DNA from: Plesiocystis pacifica SIR-1
GTDB taxonomy: Bacteria; Myxococcota_A; Polyangia; Nannocystales; Nannocystaceae
Length of the DNA stretch: 64,000 nt
Direction of reading: 5' to 3'
Assembly (NCBI RefSeq): GCF_000170895.1
Contig: NZ_ABCS01000035.1
Coordinates: 21,083 to 85,082 of the forward strand
Below, one piece after another: positions 40,753 to 53,178 of this stretch. Each line of letters opens with the position of its first letter. The first letter of the stretch is position 1. The notes under the pieces were generated by a model that saw only the letters and a program-made list of their open reading frames with translations, had not been told where the DNA came from and did not search any database. Position numbers and translations under genes: made by a program.

Positions 40753-42747
40753 AGCTTCCAGATCGGCGAGGCCCCAGACCGGGAGGACCTGCACCGCTTC
40801 CCCAAGGTCGCGCGCCAGCACGAGCTGGCCGCGCGCGGGCTCCCGGTGCCTCCGGGCGTGGTCCTGGACCTGGCCCGAGCCCGGCAGCTGTTCGCGCCCA
40901 CGGCCGACGCCGTCGAGGACGGCGCGCGCAGTTGGGTCGAGGCGGTGTTCGCCGGCCAGGCCGAGGACGAGCGCCTGGGCACCCAGCTCATCGCGCGCAG
41001 CGCAGGCTCGCGGGAGGACCAGGGCACGGCCAGCGGCGCGGGCCTGGGCATGTCGATCGCCGGGATCGGCAGCCTGCCCGAGCTCCACGCCGCGCTCTCG
41101 ATGATCGAGGCCCACGGGCGCATGTCGGGCATGGGCGATCTGCTCGGCGAGCAGACCCTGATCTTGCTCCAGCGCGAGGTCCCCCGCCGGGCGCTCCTGG
41201 TCGTGGTCCGCGACGGCCTGTCCGGTCGCTTCTACGTCGAGGTCCACGGCCCCGAGGCCGGACCCGAGCCGCTCGCCGAGGGCCGCTCGCCGAGCTGGTC
41301 CGGGGCCCTCGACGAGTGGTCCGACGACAGCCGCGAGCTCGTCGAGGCCCTCGCCGACTCCGTCGCCGGGAGCGAGGCCGGGCCCCACGGGGTCGACCTC
41401 GAGATCGTGGTCGATCCCGCCGGCAACCCGTGGATCGTCCAGGCCCGACCCTTGACCGCGCCCTTGCACCCCGGCTGGCCCGCGTTCTTGGCCGCGCTCG
41501 AGGCCGAGGGTTCGCGAGAGCCCCTCGACGGCCGGCTGATCCTCGACGGTGAGCACAACCCCACGCCGCTCTCGCCCGCCCACGCCTGGGTGATGGAGCA
41601 GCTGCGCCGCGATCGGCCTGGCAAGTCCGGCGACCCGGCGATCCTCGCGGGCTGGCTCTACGTCCGCGCCCTGCCCCGGGAGCTCGGCAAGGATCCCTTC
41701 GCCTCGGACACGGCCATGGCCGCCCGAGAAGCGCTCGCGTGGCTGTCGGAGCAGGCCCTGCCCAAGGCCCGGGCGCAGCTCGAGGCCTTCGACGATCAGC
41801 TCGGCCACCGGCCGCCCCTGGGCGAGGCCCTCGACGCCGCGTGGGCGCTGTTCTTGACCATGATCGACAGCTACGTCGAGCACCTCGTGCCCGCCCGGCG
41901 AGCCGCCCTCGCGGCCCTCGGCCCGGCCGCGCTCGAACACAGCGGCGCGTCGACGGACCCCCTGACCCTGCGCGATCGCAACAACTTCCTCGACGTCCTC
42001 CCGGCGACCTGGGACGTCGCCAGCCCGAGCCTCGCCGAGCTGTTCACGGGTCCCGAGGTCGAGAAAGAGGCGGCCGCGGCGGGCCCGGCCCTCGACGGGG
42101 ACGAGGACGAGGTCGCCGTCGCGCGCTTGCTCGGCGAGTGGGACGATCACCTGTTCGCCCTCGGCCTCGCGCCGCTGCGTCGGCTGTGGCTCTACGCCGC
42201 CGATCGCCTGCGCTTCGTTCAGCCCGAGCGCGTGTTCCTGCTGACCGGCGACGAGCTCGTCACCCTCGACACGGACCGCGCCGGCCTCGGTGACGCGCGG
42301 AGCTTCGACGAACTGCTCGACGCGCGCGCGCGGCGATGGACCGCCCACGCCGAGCTCGAGCCCCCGGCGCGCATCGTCGACGGCCTGCCCGTGCCCCACT
42401 CCCTCGGCGGGCAGCTGCGCGGCCTGGCGATCGGCGAGTCCTTCACCGGCGCCGTCGTCCAGCGCCGAGACCTCCGCGACCTGCTCAGCGACCCGCCGGC
42501 CTCGAACACCGTGCTGTGCATCCCCGCGCTCACGGCCCAGGCCGCCGTCGCCCTGCACCGCCTCGGCGTGCGGGCGGTGTGCACCGAGTACGGCGGGGCG
42601 TTGGCTCACGGCGCGCTGATGGCCCGGGAGCTGGGCTTGTCTGCGCTGATCGGCTGCCGGGGGTGCACGCGCTTGACCGAAGGCCAGGCCGTCCGGGTCG
42701 ACACGCGCGCGCGCAGGCTGATCCCGCTCGCGGGCAAAAGCTCTTGA
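40750..42747 (+). CDS. PEP-synthase/rifampin-phosphotransferase-like dikinase
   Basis: 665 residues. N-terminal ATP-grasp part (VARQHELAARGLPVPPGVVL; SAGSREDQGTASGAG; DLEIVVDPAGNPWIVQARPL), a helical middle domain, and a C-terminal swivelling phosphohistidine domain with His620 in TEYGGALAHGALMAREL. The PEP/pyruvate-binding barrel of PPDK and PpsA is absent. ATP-grasp, middle and His domain in this order is the layout of rifampin phosphotransferase, which moves a phosphate from ATP to a drug through the His. Acceptor unknown. GTG start within the inverted repeat. Confidence 0.72.
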   Translation: MSFQIGEAPDREDLHRFPKVARQHELAARGLPVPPGVVLDLARARQLFAPTADAVEDGARSWVEAVFAGQAEDERLGTQLIARSAGSREDQGTASGAGLGMSIAGIGSLPELHAALSMIEAHGRMSGMGDLLGEQTLILLQREVPRRALLVVVRDGLSGRFYVEVHGPEAGPEPLAEGRSPSWSGALDEWSDDSRELVEALADSVAGSEAGPHGVDLEIVVDPAGNPWIVQARPLTAPLHPGWPAFLAALEAEGSREPLDGRLILDGEHNPTPLSPAHAWVMEQLRRDRPGKSGDPAILAGWLYVRALPRELGKDPFASDTAMAAREALAWLSEQALPKARAQLEAFDDQLGHRPPLGEALDAAWALFLTMIDSYVEHLVPARRAALAALGPAALEHSGASTDPLTLRDRNNFLDVLPATWDVASPSLAELFTGPEVEKEAAAAGPALDGDEDEVAVARLLGEWDDHLFALGLAPLRRLWLYAADRLRFVQPERVFLLTGDELVTLDTDRAGLGDARSFDELLDARARRWTAHAELEPPARIVDGLPVPHSLGGQLRGLAIGESFTGAVVQRRDLRDLLSDPPASNTVLCIPALTAQAAVALHRLGVRAVCTEYGGALAHGALMARELGLSALIGCRGCTRLTEGQAVRVDTRARRLIPLAGKSS

Positions 42748-42800
42748 TATCGCTGACTTTTTGCTTCTACCATGAGCACGATGCACGCGGGAGTGCCGTC

Positions 42801-43187
42801 GTGACCAAGTCCGAGTTGATCGAGCGCGTTGCGCAGGAGTCGGGGCTGACCAAGGGTCGGGCCGAGATGGTGGTCAACACGATCTTCGAGTCCATGACGC
42901 ACGCCCTGGTGGCCGGCGACGGCATCGAGATCCGTGGCTTCGGCAGCTTTACCGTGCGCCAGTACAAGGCCTACGAGGGGCGCAACCCGAGGACCGGCGA
43001 CGTCGTCCACGTCGCGCCCAAGCGCTTGCCCTTTTTCAAGGTGGGCAAGGAGCTGCGCGAGCGGGTCAACGGGCGCTGGACTCCGAGCGAGAAGGTCGAG
43101 CCCTCCCCGCGGCCGACGGAGCCCTCGCCGCCCAAGCCCTCGTTCACGCGCCGCCGCGACGAGAACCTGTCCGAAGACGTGATTTAA
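42801..43187 (+). CDS. IHF/HU-family DNA-binding protein with extended tail
   Basis: 128 residues. Core of about 92 residues: TKSELIERVAQESGLTKG, GIEIRGFGSFTVRQYKAYEG, RNPRTGDVV beta-arm with the intercalating Pro, PFFKVGKELRERVN. Closer to IHF-beta than HU by the EIRGFGSF motif. An extra 35-residue Pro/Ser/Arg-rich C-terminal tail follows. GTG 42801 has GGGAG 8 nt upstream. Confidence 0.9.
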   Translation: MTKSELIERVAQESGLTKGRAEMVVNTIFESMTHALVAGDGIEIRGFGSFTVRQYKAYEGRNPRTGDVVHVAPKRLPFFKVGKELRERVNGRWTPSEKVEPSPRPTEPSPPKPSFTRRRDENLSEDVI

Positions 43188-43537
43188 CTTTGCCCCCGCA
43201 GTCGGCTGGGGCCGGGGACGCTTTGTGTTTTGCCCCCGCAGTCGGCTAGGACCGGGGACGCTTCGTCGCTGTCCGCTCCTCCGCTTGGGCTCGTCCTCAA
43301 ACTCGTTCGTGCCTGCGAGGGGGCATGTGGTCACCCCCCGAGGGGGGTGCTGTCTGGCGGGGATGGGGAAGCGCTCGTGTGCGAGCCTGCGCTACTGCCG
43401 GTCTTCGCCGCCGCGAACGGCTGGTCTCCTGGCTCAGGGGTTACTTCGATGAGTCCAGGGGGCAGGAGGGCTTGGGGAGAGGGACTCGAGACGGCTTTGC
43501 CGGCACGGGGAGGGCCTGCGAAAGGCCTCCATCGAGT
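43188..43537. other. 350-nt gap without a convincing gene
   Basis: Begins with two tandem ~36-bp repeats (listed separately). The rest has open frames but no recognisable protein character. Confidence 0.5.
43189..43264. repeat. Two tandem copies of a ~36-bp sequence, 40-bp period
   Basis: Copies at 43189-43224 and 43229-43264 share TTTGCCCCCGCAGTCGGCT and CCGGGGACGCTT with two or three differences between. They directly follow the stop of the IHF-like gene. Confidence 0.7.
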
Positions 43538-43891
43538 CTAGACCGCCGCGAGGGCTGACTTGGCCGCGCTCAGGGCCCCGCCCACGGCCCCGAGCAGGCG
43601 GTCGACCTTCTCGCCTTTGCCGGCCAAGCCGGCCAAGGTCGCGCTGGCCTCGGCGAGGGCCTGGATGTCGGCGGGGTCGAGCGTTGCGACCGCGCTCTCG
43701 GCCGTGACGCGGCCGCGCTTGCGCTCGACGTCGCGGACGTCGTCGCGCATGCTGCTGAGCTGCGAGTTGATCTGGGCGATCTGTCCGCGGTGGGTGACGG
43801 GGTTGAGAGAAGCCAGGGCCGTCTCGAGCTCGGACTCGGCGGCGCCGAGGGCTGCCATGGCTTGGTCGATGGTGGTCAGGGCGTCGGACAT
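43538..43891 (-). CDS. Small coiled-coil protein, unknown function
   Basis: 117 residues, no signal or membrane segment. Helical throughout: TTIDQAMAALGAAESELETA, INSQLSSMRDDVRDVERKR, then an Ala/Gly-rich end. GAGG precedes ATG 43891. First of a run of minus-strand genes reading away from two lipoprotein genes. Confidence 0.65.
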   Translation of the reverse strand: MSDALTTIDQAMAALGAAESELETALASLNPVTHRGQIAQINSQLSSMRDDVRDVERKRGRVTAESAVATLDPADIQALAEASATLAGLAGKGEKVDRLLGAVGGALSAAKSALAAV

Positions 43892-43924
43892 GGTGGGTGC
43901 TCCTCTGGAAGGGGGAAGGAGGGA

Positions 43925-44605
43925 CTAGGGGGTGGGCTCGCGCTCGGGCTGAGGCGCGTCGGGTTCGGAGGGGCCCGCGGCCTCGGGCGGTGGATCGCCG
44001 ACGCTGGGATCGCCAGGGGGGAGGTCCTCGGGCGGAGGCGGGGGCGGACGTTTGTGCTCGTTGGCCATGCGCGCGACCTCGTCGATGCCCTCGGCCGAGG
44101 CGGTGCCGACCTGCACGCCGTACTCGATGAAGAACTTGGCCTCGTCCTTGAAGCTCGAGGGCCTGGCCAGGCGCAGCAGCTGGGTCACGAGGGTCCGCAG
44201 GCTGTGGCGGTCGATGGCGTAGCCGGGCACGGGCTCCTCGACGTTGAGCTTGTAGTCGATGGCCCCGTAGGCGTGGTCGCCAATGGCGTCGGAGGCCTCG
44301 CGCACGCCGTGGAAGACCTCGACGCGGGCCCGGGCGAGGGGGTCGTGGTCGAGGGCCCAGGCGGCGATGGTCGCCTCGCTGACCCGGGCGGCGCGCTCGG
44401 CAGACAGGCGGTCGCCCTCGACCCGGACGCGGCGCAGGCGGTGGACGGTGTCCAGGGCCGAGTCGAGGCGCCCGAGATCGTTGTCGAGGGCGTTGGCCGA
44501 AGCGGCGATGACCACCGCCTCGCGCTTCATGGCCTGACGCGAGGCGCAGCTCGTGGCTAGCAAGGCGGCGCTGACGAGGCCGAGCGTGACGGCGCGCGCG
44601 TTCAT
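43925..44605 (-). CDS. Lipoprotein, unknown function
   Basis: 226 residues. Signal peptide with lipobox LLATSC, a helical domain (SANALDNDLGRLDSALDTVH; SFKDEAKFFIEYGVQVGTAS) and a Pro/Glu-rich C-terminal tail. Start overlaps the stop of the upstream lipoprotein gene by 4 nt, so both are translated together. Confidence 0.75.
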   Translation of the reverse strand: MNARAVTLGLVSAALLATSCASRQAMKREAVVIAASANALDNDLGRLDSALDTVHRLRRVRVEGDRLSAERAARVSEATIAAWALDHDPLARARVEVFHGVREASDAIGDHAYGAIDYKLNVEEPVPGYAIDRHSLRTLVTQLLRLARPSSFKDEAKFFIEYGVQVGTASAEGIDEVARMANEHKRPPPPPPEDLPPGDPSVGDPPPEAAGPSEPDAPQPEREPTP

Positions 44606-46227
44606 CGGAACACCCCCGCGGCGACGACGGCGAAGCCGGCGAGGTTGGTCACCACCGTCGCCAGGGTCTCCGGGCGCAGGCCCGAGGCGTTGTAGCGGTG
44701 CAGCTCGGCGATCGCGGCGGCCATCCAGATGCCGCGGGTCGCCAGGGCCATGGTCGAGCGCACGCGCATCTCGTGCTCGTGGAGGGCGTCGCTGCGGACC
44801 TCGCTCTCGCGCGCCCGGGCCTTGCCCACGGTCCAGGCCTTGGCGAACTCGATCAGGCTCGCGCGCAGGTAGCTGGCGCACTGCCCCGCCGCGCCCTCGG
44901 AGCCGGGCTCGGCGACGAGCGCGTCCTCGACGGACATCGCCGCGCAGCCGGGATCGAGGAGGAAGGTCTGGGCGGCGAGCAGGGCCTGGCGTTCGCGCAG
45001 CATGGCCTCGACGCGCATGTAGTCGAGGTCGAGGCGGTGCATGGCGAGCTGGTGGATGGTCCTGGTGCCGTCGCGCTCGATCGACAGCAGCTCGAGGACC
45101 AGGGCCAGCTCGCTGCCGCGCACGCCGTAGCGCCGCGGCTTGCCGTCGAGCTTCACGGTGGCTCGGGTGCCGCTCACGGCGAGGGCGAGGGCGACCTCGT
45201 CGAGGGCCTCGCTGCGCTCGATCTCCCTGGGCTTTTCGAGGGGATCGCCGTCGGCGGTGAAGCGCCCCGAGGCCTCGTACTCGAGCACGCGCTCGACGGC
45301 CTGGACCTGCTCGTCGAGCAGGCGCAGGCGCAGGGGGTCGCCGGGGCCCTCGCCGAGGCTGTCGAGGTCGAGGCCCACGAAGGCGGCCTGCTCGGCCTCG
45401 AGCGCGGGGGTGTCGTCGAGGCGCATGAGCGAGCCGTCGAGCTCGGCGTCGAGGCACCGAGCGACGGCGACGAAGTCCTCGTCGTCGATCGCCCGGCAAC
45501 TCGCCCGCGCGTTCACGTAGGCGCTCAGCGGCTCTCGGCCGCGCTCGGCCCGGGCGTCCATGCTGCGGTGGAGGGCCGCGAGTCGAGCGCTGAGCGTGCC
45601 GAGGGCGCCCTCGCCCTGACCGAGGCGGGCGAAGAGCTGGCCCATGGCGTCGCAGGCCTCGGTGAAGGCGGCGAACTCCCCGTCGAGCTCGGGCGAGCGC
45701 GCCGGGTCGTCCAGGCCCGGGCACTCGAGCGGGGGCGCTCGCTGGACGTCGAGGTCGAGGGCGACGGCCCGCGCGAGGTAGCTGTCGCGGGCGCGCTCGA
45801 GCTCGCGGAAGGCGGCCTGGAAGTCGCCCAGGTCCTTGCCGCCCTGACCAAAGCGCTCGATGAACGCGGCCATGTCGGCGTCCATGCCCTCGCCGGTGAG
45901 CTCGGCCAGGCGCTCGCCGAGGCGGGCAGACCAGGCCGCGCGCCCGCCGTAGTCCTCGAGGATGGCGATCAGCGCGGCGTCGCGATCGGCGTCGACCTGC
46001 GCCCGCGCGGCGCTGAGCTCCCGGTCGAGCAGCGCACCCTCGGCCTCGTCGCGCTCGCGAAAGCCAGCCTCGAAGTCGAGGGCGTCGTTGGACGCCAGCG
46101 CGGCCTCGGACAGGGCCGCATCGCCGGCGCGGTGGAGGTGACCGCCGCACGCAGGCAGGGCGAGGGCGGCGACGAGCAAGGCGGCGCCGCTGCCCAGGAG
46201 GCGACGCAGGCGAGGTCCGTTCCCCAT
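44602..46227 (-). CDS. Large helical lipoprotein, unknown function
   Basis: 541 residues. Leader with lipobox ALPAC, then a mostly helical, Glu/Arg/Ala-rich protein without repeats I recognise (FIERFGQGGKDLGDFQAAF; VEAMLRERQALLAAQTFLL). ATG 46227 is chosen over ATG 46245 because it gives a normal signal peptide. Pairs with the next lipoprotein gene, suggesting a two-component envelope structure. Confidence 0.75.
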   Translation of the reverse strand: MGNGPRLRRLLGSGAALLVAALALPACGGHLHRAGDAALSEAALASNDALDFEAGFRERDEAEGALLDRELSAARAQVDADRDAALIAILEDYGGRAAWSARLGERLAELTGEGMDADMAAFIERFGQGGKDLGDFQAAFRELERARDSYLARAVALDLDVQRAPPLECPGLDDPARSPELDGEFAAFTEACDAMGQLFARLGQGEGALGTLSARLAALHRSMDARAERGREPLSAYVNARASCRAIDDEDFVAVARCLDAELDGSLMRLDDTPALEAEQAAFVGLDLDSLGEGPGDPLRLRLLDEQVQAVERVLEYEASGRFTADGDPLEKPREIERSEALDEVALALAVSGTRATVKLDGKPRRYGVRGSELALVLELLSIERDGTRTIHQLAMHRLDLDYMRVEAMLRERQALLAAQTFLLDPGCAAMSVEDALVAEPGSEGAAGQCASYLRASLIEFAKAWTVGKARARESEVRSDALHEHEMRVRSTMALATRGIWMAAAIAELHRYNASGLRPETLATVVTNLAGFAVVAAGVFR

Positions 46228-46276
46228 GGCGCGAGGGTATCGCAAAGCCAGGGAAGTCCGGGCCTAGACTTGCCGG

Positions 46277-47950
<1,674 letters not shown>

Positions 47951-48004
47951 GCCGCGACCATGGCTCGCGGCTCACGTTCCGACAACCACCCCAATCGATG
48001 GTGG

Positions 48005-48049
48005 GGCCCAAGACAAAGCCGCGAGCGCACCCTGAGGGCGCGCTCGCGG
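48005..48049 (-). terminator. Terminator after the minus-strand lipoprotein at 48070
   Basis: Perfect 10-bp arms CCGCGAGCGC (48019-48028) and GCGCTCGCGG (48040-48049), 11-nt loop, followed on the minus strand by CTTTGTCTT. Confidence 0.7.
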
Positions 48050-48069
48050 ACGTTGGGGATCGCGACCCC

Positions 48070-48729
48070 TCAGCCGGCGGGGGCGTCGTCCGCCTCGGAC
48101 TCTTCCGCAGGCGCAGCCTCGGGGGCGGGTTCGGCCTCCTCGGCGACCTTCGGCCCCTTGGCGATGGCCGTGAAGTCCCCGGGCTGGGGACCCTTGCAGG
48201 TCCGCTCGCCGGCCTTGCACCCGCGGATCTTGATCTGCCCGAGGATCCCGTCGAGGTCCTGCTCGTGGTCCTTGGCCAGCTTGGCCTCACCGGCGAGCTG
48301 GACGACCACGCGCCACTCGTCGGTCACGAACAGCACGGCGGTGTAGAATTTGCTCATCGACGAGCCCGCCGGGGTGTAGCGGAAGTCGAAGCGCGTCCCA
48401 GCCACGCCGTTGGCCGACTCGACGGCGGTCTGCTTGGTCAGGGTGTAGCCGCGCTGGGCGAACTTCTTGACCAGGTCGTCGGCCCACAGCTCGAGGGTCC
48501 CGCCGACGCGGTTCTCGAAGGTGGTGATGTTCAGGCCGACGTTGTCCGGGGCCTTCATGCGCAGCTCGGCGTCGCCGCTCCAGTGGCTCTCGCTGACCTG
48601 GATGAAGCCGGGCGGCGGGTCCTTGAGCTTGAAGCTGGCGCAGCCCGTGGCCAGGGTGGAGAGCAAGAAGGCGCCGCCGAGGCAGGCGAGGGTGGAGAGG
48701 CGGGAGAGATTCGAGAGACGAGAGAGCAT
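48070..48729 (-). CDS. Lipoprotein, unknown function
   Basis: 219 residues. Signal peptide with lipobox TLATGC; mature part has a compact alpha/beta look (FIQVSESHWSGDAELRMKAP; AVLFVTDEWRVVVQLAGEA) and an Ala/Glu/Pro tail. A strong GGAGGT lies just before ATG 48729, inside the stop region of the upstream DUF4349 gene. Confidence 0.78.
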   Translation of the reverse strand: MLSRLSNLSRLSTLACLGGAFLLSTLATGCASFKLKDPPPGFIQVSESHWSGDAELRMKAPDNVGLNITTFENRVGGTLELWADDLVKKFAQRGYTLTKQTAVESANGVAGTRFDFRYTPAGSSMSKFYTAVLFVTDEWRVVVQLAGEAKLAKDHEQDLDGILGQIKIRGCKAGERTCKGPQPGDFTAIAKGPKVAEEAEPAPEAAPAEESEADDAPAG

Positions 48730-48731
48730 GG

Positions 48732-49667
48732 TTACCTCCACTCCGTGGCTTCGACGCCGAGCGAGTCGACCCAGCGGAAGGGATCGTTGCTGGTCGGGAT
48801 GTTGTCCATGGGGCCGCGCTCGACGAGCGTGACCGTCAGGGTCGAAAAGGCGATCAGGTCGCCGAGCTGACGCATGCGCCCGAGGGCGGTCTCGAGCTCC
48901 ATGGTCACGTCGTCGAGGGCCTGGCGCACGTGCAGCGCCTCCTCGACGGTCTTGGCCTGGTCGAGGAGCTCGAGCAGCTGGGCCTGGGTCTCGCGCAGCA
49001 CCTTGATGCGCGACTCGAGGTCGACGTACTCGGCGGTGACGTCCTGGGCCTGGAGCGAGCGGGCCTCGACCACGCCCATGTCCCCGACGGCGTTCATGAC
49101 CGCCTCGAGGCTGCGCGCGGGCACCCGGAGCACGACCTGGTTGGAGCCGCGCATGTGGACCCAGCCGCCGTAGGCCTCGGGCATGGCCTCGAGCTTGTTC
49201 ATGCCCTCGTCGAGGTTGTAGACGCTGACCTGCATGCCGGCGGTGTAGACGATCTGCCGGCCGTGGTCGGGGGTGTCCTGCTGGTCCTGGCCGGGCTGAC
49301 CTTGCTGGGCCTGGTCGTTGGGGGCTGGGGTCTCGACGGGCTTGGCCACGGCCTTGGCCGGGGCGGCCATCACGGCCTGGGGCGCGCGCTCGTCCTCGGC
49401 GAGGTCGTCGCTGAAGTCGTAGGCCTCGTTGGCGGCCATGCCCGCGCCGGCGGAGCGGCTCGTGATGTCGACCATGGGCGCCGGGGGGAGCTCCTCGGCG
49501 TAGTCCCCGGACATCTCGGGGCTCATGGTGAACGAGGCGTCCTTGTTGCAGGCCGAGGTGAGCAGCAGCGGGAGGGCTAGAGAAAAGAGCAGCGCGGTCC
49601 AGGGACGAGGCCTTGGACCGCGCGCGGCAGCGAGGGGAGAGGGGGGGCTCGTGGGGCTCGTTGTCAT
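48732..49667 (-). CDS. DUF4349-type coiled-coil lipoprotein, copy 1
   Basis: 311 residues. Signal peptide with lipobox LLTSAC, low-complexity linker rich in Gln/Asp/Pro, then the DUF4349 domain: RQIVYTAGMQVSVYNLDEGM, YGGWV, VVLRVPARSLEAVMNAVG, AQDVTAEYVDLESRIKVLRE, a coiled coil, and LIAFSTLTVTLVERG. Typical relatives continue into a membrane helix; here the C-terminus ends SLGVEATEWR without one. Paralogue of the gene at 49772. Confidence 0.82.
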   Translation of the reverse strand: MTTSPTSPPSPLAAARGPRPRPWTALLFSLALPLLLTSACNKDASFTMSPEMSGDYAEELPPAPMVDITSRSAGAGMAANEAYDFSDDLAEDERAPQAVMAAPAKAVAKPVETPAPNDQAQQGQPGQDQQDTPDHGRQIVYTAGMQVSVYNLDEGMNKLEAMPEAYGGWVHMRGSNQVVLRVPARSLEAVMNAVGDMGVVEARSLQAQDVTAEYVDLESRIKVLRETQAQLLELLDQAKTVEEALHVRQALDDVTMELETALGRMRQLGDLIAFSTLTVTLVERGPMDNIPTSNDPFRWVDSLGVEATEWR

Positions 49668-49771
49668 GGAGTCTCCGTTGGCGCTAGGGCCATGAAAGCT
49701 GGGCAGGGCTAGGCAGGCTTCCCGGGGAAGCGGGCGCGGGAACGCGGGGTTTGGGGGCCGGCTTACGCCCA

Positions 49772-50740
49772 TCAGCGGTACTCGGTGGCCTCGACGCCGA
49801 GGCCGTCGACCCAGGGGAAGGGATCGTTGCTGGTCGGGACGTCGGTCCCGGGCCCGCGCTCGGTGAATTGCACCGTCAAGGTCGAAAAGGCGATGGCCTC
49901 GGACAGGTTGCGCATGCGGGCGCGGAGCAGCTCGAGCTCCATGGTCACCTGGTCGAGGGCGCGGCGGATCTTCAGGGACTGCTCGACGGTCTTGGCCTGC
50001 TTCAGCAGCTCCTGGAGGTGGGCCTGCATGCTCTCGAGCACGCGGATGCGCGAGTCGAGGTCGGTGAACTCGGCGGTGACATCCTGGGACTCGAGGTTGC
50101 GGGCCTCGACCACGCCCAGCTCGCCGACGGCGTCCATGGCCTGCTCGAGGCGCTCGGCCGGGACGCGGATGGTGATCGCGTCGTCGTTCCAGCCCTGGAT
50201 CCAGCCGCCGTAGTCCTCGGCCATGGCCTGCACGGCCTCGAGCGCGCTGGGCACGTCGAAGGTCGCGACGCGCATGAAGGCGGTGTAGATGATCTGGCGC
50301 TTGGTCGGCTCGGCGGCGTCGGGCTCGGGCTCGGTGGTGGCCCCATTCTCTGTCGCTTCGCCCTCGCCGCCCGTGTCCATGGGCGCCTCGGCGGGCTCGG
50401 CCATGGGCTCGCCGGGAGGGGAGGCGCCCTGGACCCGCTCGCGCCGCTTCATCCGCGCCCCGCCGGATCGCGCGCGGCGGGCCGAGGTGGTCCCCGCCAG
50501 CGAGATGGACTCCTCCGCGGCGACCTCGTCGTACTCCATCTCCATGTAGTCGGCCGACGCGTAGTCGTCGTCGTAGCCCCCGCCCCCGTAGTCGCCGCCA
50601 TAGGCCGAGTCGGGGACGTCGTAGGCCCGGGCCGCGCACGCGCTCAGGCCGAGGGCGCAGACGAACACGAGGACCATCCGCGCGCAGGCGAGGAACCAGG
50701 CGCGGGCGGAGGAGGGGAGGGCGAGCTTGGGGTCGATCAT
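49772..50740 (-). CDS. DUF4349-type coiled-coil lipoprotein, copy 2
   Basis: 322 residues. Lipobox GLSAC; an Asp/Tyr/Gly-rich segment (residues about 40-75) replaces the Gln/Pro linker of copy 1. The domain parallels copy 1 step by step: RQIIYTAFMRVATFDVPSAL, YGGWI, ITIRVPAERLEQAMDAVG, SQDVTAEFTDLDSRIRVLES, AIAFSTLTVQFTERG, and ends GLGVEATEYR. Tandem duplication with divergence is evident. Promoter in the 98-nt gap toward the divergent M28 gene. Confidence 0.82.
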   Translation of the reverse strand: MIDPKLALPSSARAWFLACARMVLVFVCALGLSACAARAYDVPDSAYGGDYGGGGYDDDYASADYMEMEYDEVAAEESISLAGTTSARRARSGGARMKRRERVQGASPPGEPMAEPAEAPMDTGGEGEATENGATTEPEPDAAEPTKRQIIYTAFMRVATFDVPSALEAVQAMAEDYGGWIQGWNDDAITIRVPAERLEQAMDAVGELGVVEARNLESQDVTAEFTDLDSRIRVLESMQAHLQELLKQAKTVEQSLKIRRALDQVTMELELLRARMRNLSEAIAFSTLTVQFTERGPGTDVPTSNDPFPWVDGLGVEATEYR

Positions 50741-50838
50741 GGCGCGGAGCGGCGCGACGGGGGCTGCCGGGCAGCGCGACGATAGCGCGGTCTCGCCGGT
50801 CTTGCACCGGCCCGAGCGCGGCGGGTATGGCTGGGGGC

Positions 50839-52409
<1,571 letters not shown>

Positions 52410-52410
<1 letters not shown>

Positions 52411-52994
52411 TGGCCAAGCTCTACTTTCGCTACGGCACCATGGACAGCGCCAAGTCGCTGAACCTGCTCGCCGTCGCCCACAACTACCGCCAGCAGGGCA
52501 AGCGCGTCGCGCTGCTCAAGCCCAAGCTCGACGACCGCTTCGGCGCCGAGGTGATCGCCTCGCGCTCGGGCCTGCAAAAGCCCGTCGACCTGCTCATCGA
52601 GCCCGACAGCGAGCTCGACGCGCCCTTCTTCGCCGATCTGGACTGCGTGCTCGTCGACGAGGCCCAGTTCCTCTCGCCGGGGGTCATCGAGCAGCTGCGC
52701 GGGCTGACCCGCACCCACAACGTGCCGGTGATCTGCTACGGCCTGCGCACGGACTTTCAGACCCGGCTGTTCCCCGGCTCCCGGCGCCTGCTCGAGCTCG
52801 CCGACTCCATCGAGGAGATCAAGGTCACCTGCCAGTACTGCAACCGCAAGGCGATCTTCAACATGCGCCTGGTCGACGGCGCGCCGGTCCGCGAGGGCGA
52901 GCAGGTCCAGCTCGGGGCCAACGAGAGCTACAAGCCCGTCTGCCACGACTGCTACGAAAAGCGCTTGCCGGGGCTGATCGCGGGCGGGGACTGA
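52410..52994 (+). CDS. tdk: Thymidine kinase (type II)
   Basis: 194 residues. P-loop FRYGTMDSAKS, VLVDEAQFL Walker B, LRTDFQTRLFPGS lasso region, zinc site CQYC ... CHDC. Salvage of thymidine to dTMP. In the P-loop Ala replaces the usual Gly (SGKS becomes SAKS). One-base overlap with the peptidase stop. Confidence 0.93.
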
Positions 52995-53178
52995 TCGGGC
53001 AGCGGCGAGCGCGGCCCCGCTGGCTCCCGGGCGCCAAGGCCCGGAGCGCCCGCGCGGCGGGCTCGAGATCGCCCCGGGTTCGGCCGTGGGCGCCCCGCCC
53101 CAATGGTTGCACAGTCCTTCATTGGACAGACCGACCCATTGATTGCGCATAGTTTGGGGTTGTCTATCGTGCCCCGCA

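Noticed and set aside
43230..43541. Plus-strand open frames after the IHF-like gene
   Set aside because: No ribosome site, no family motif, and the frames run through the direct repeats.
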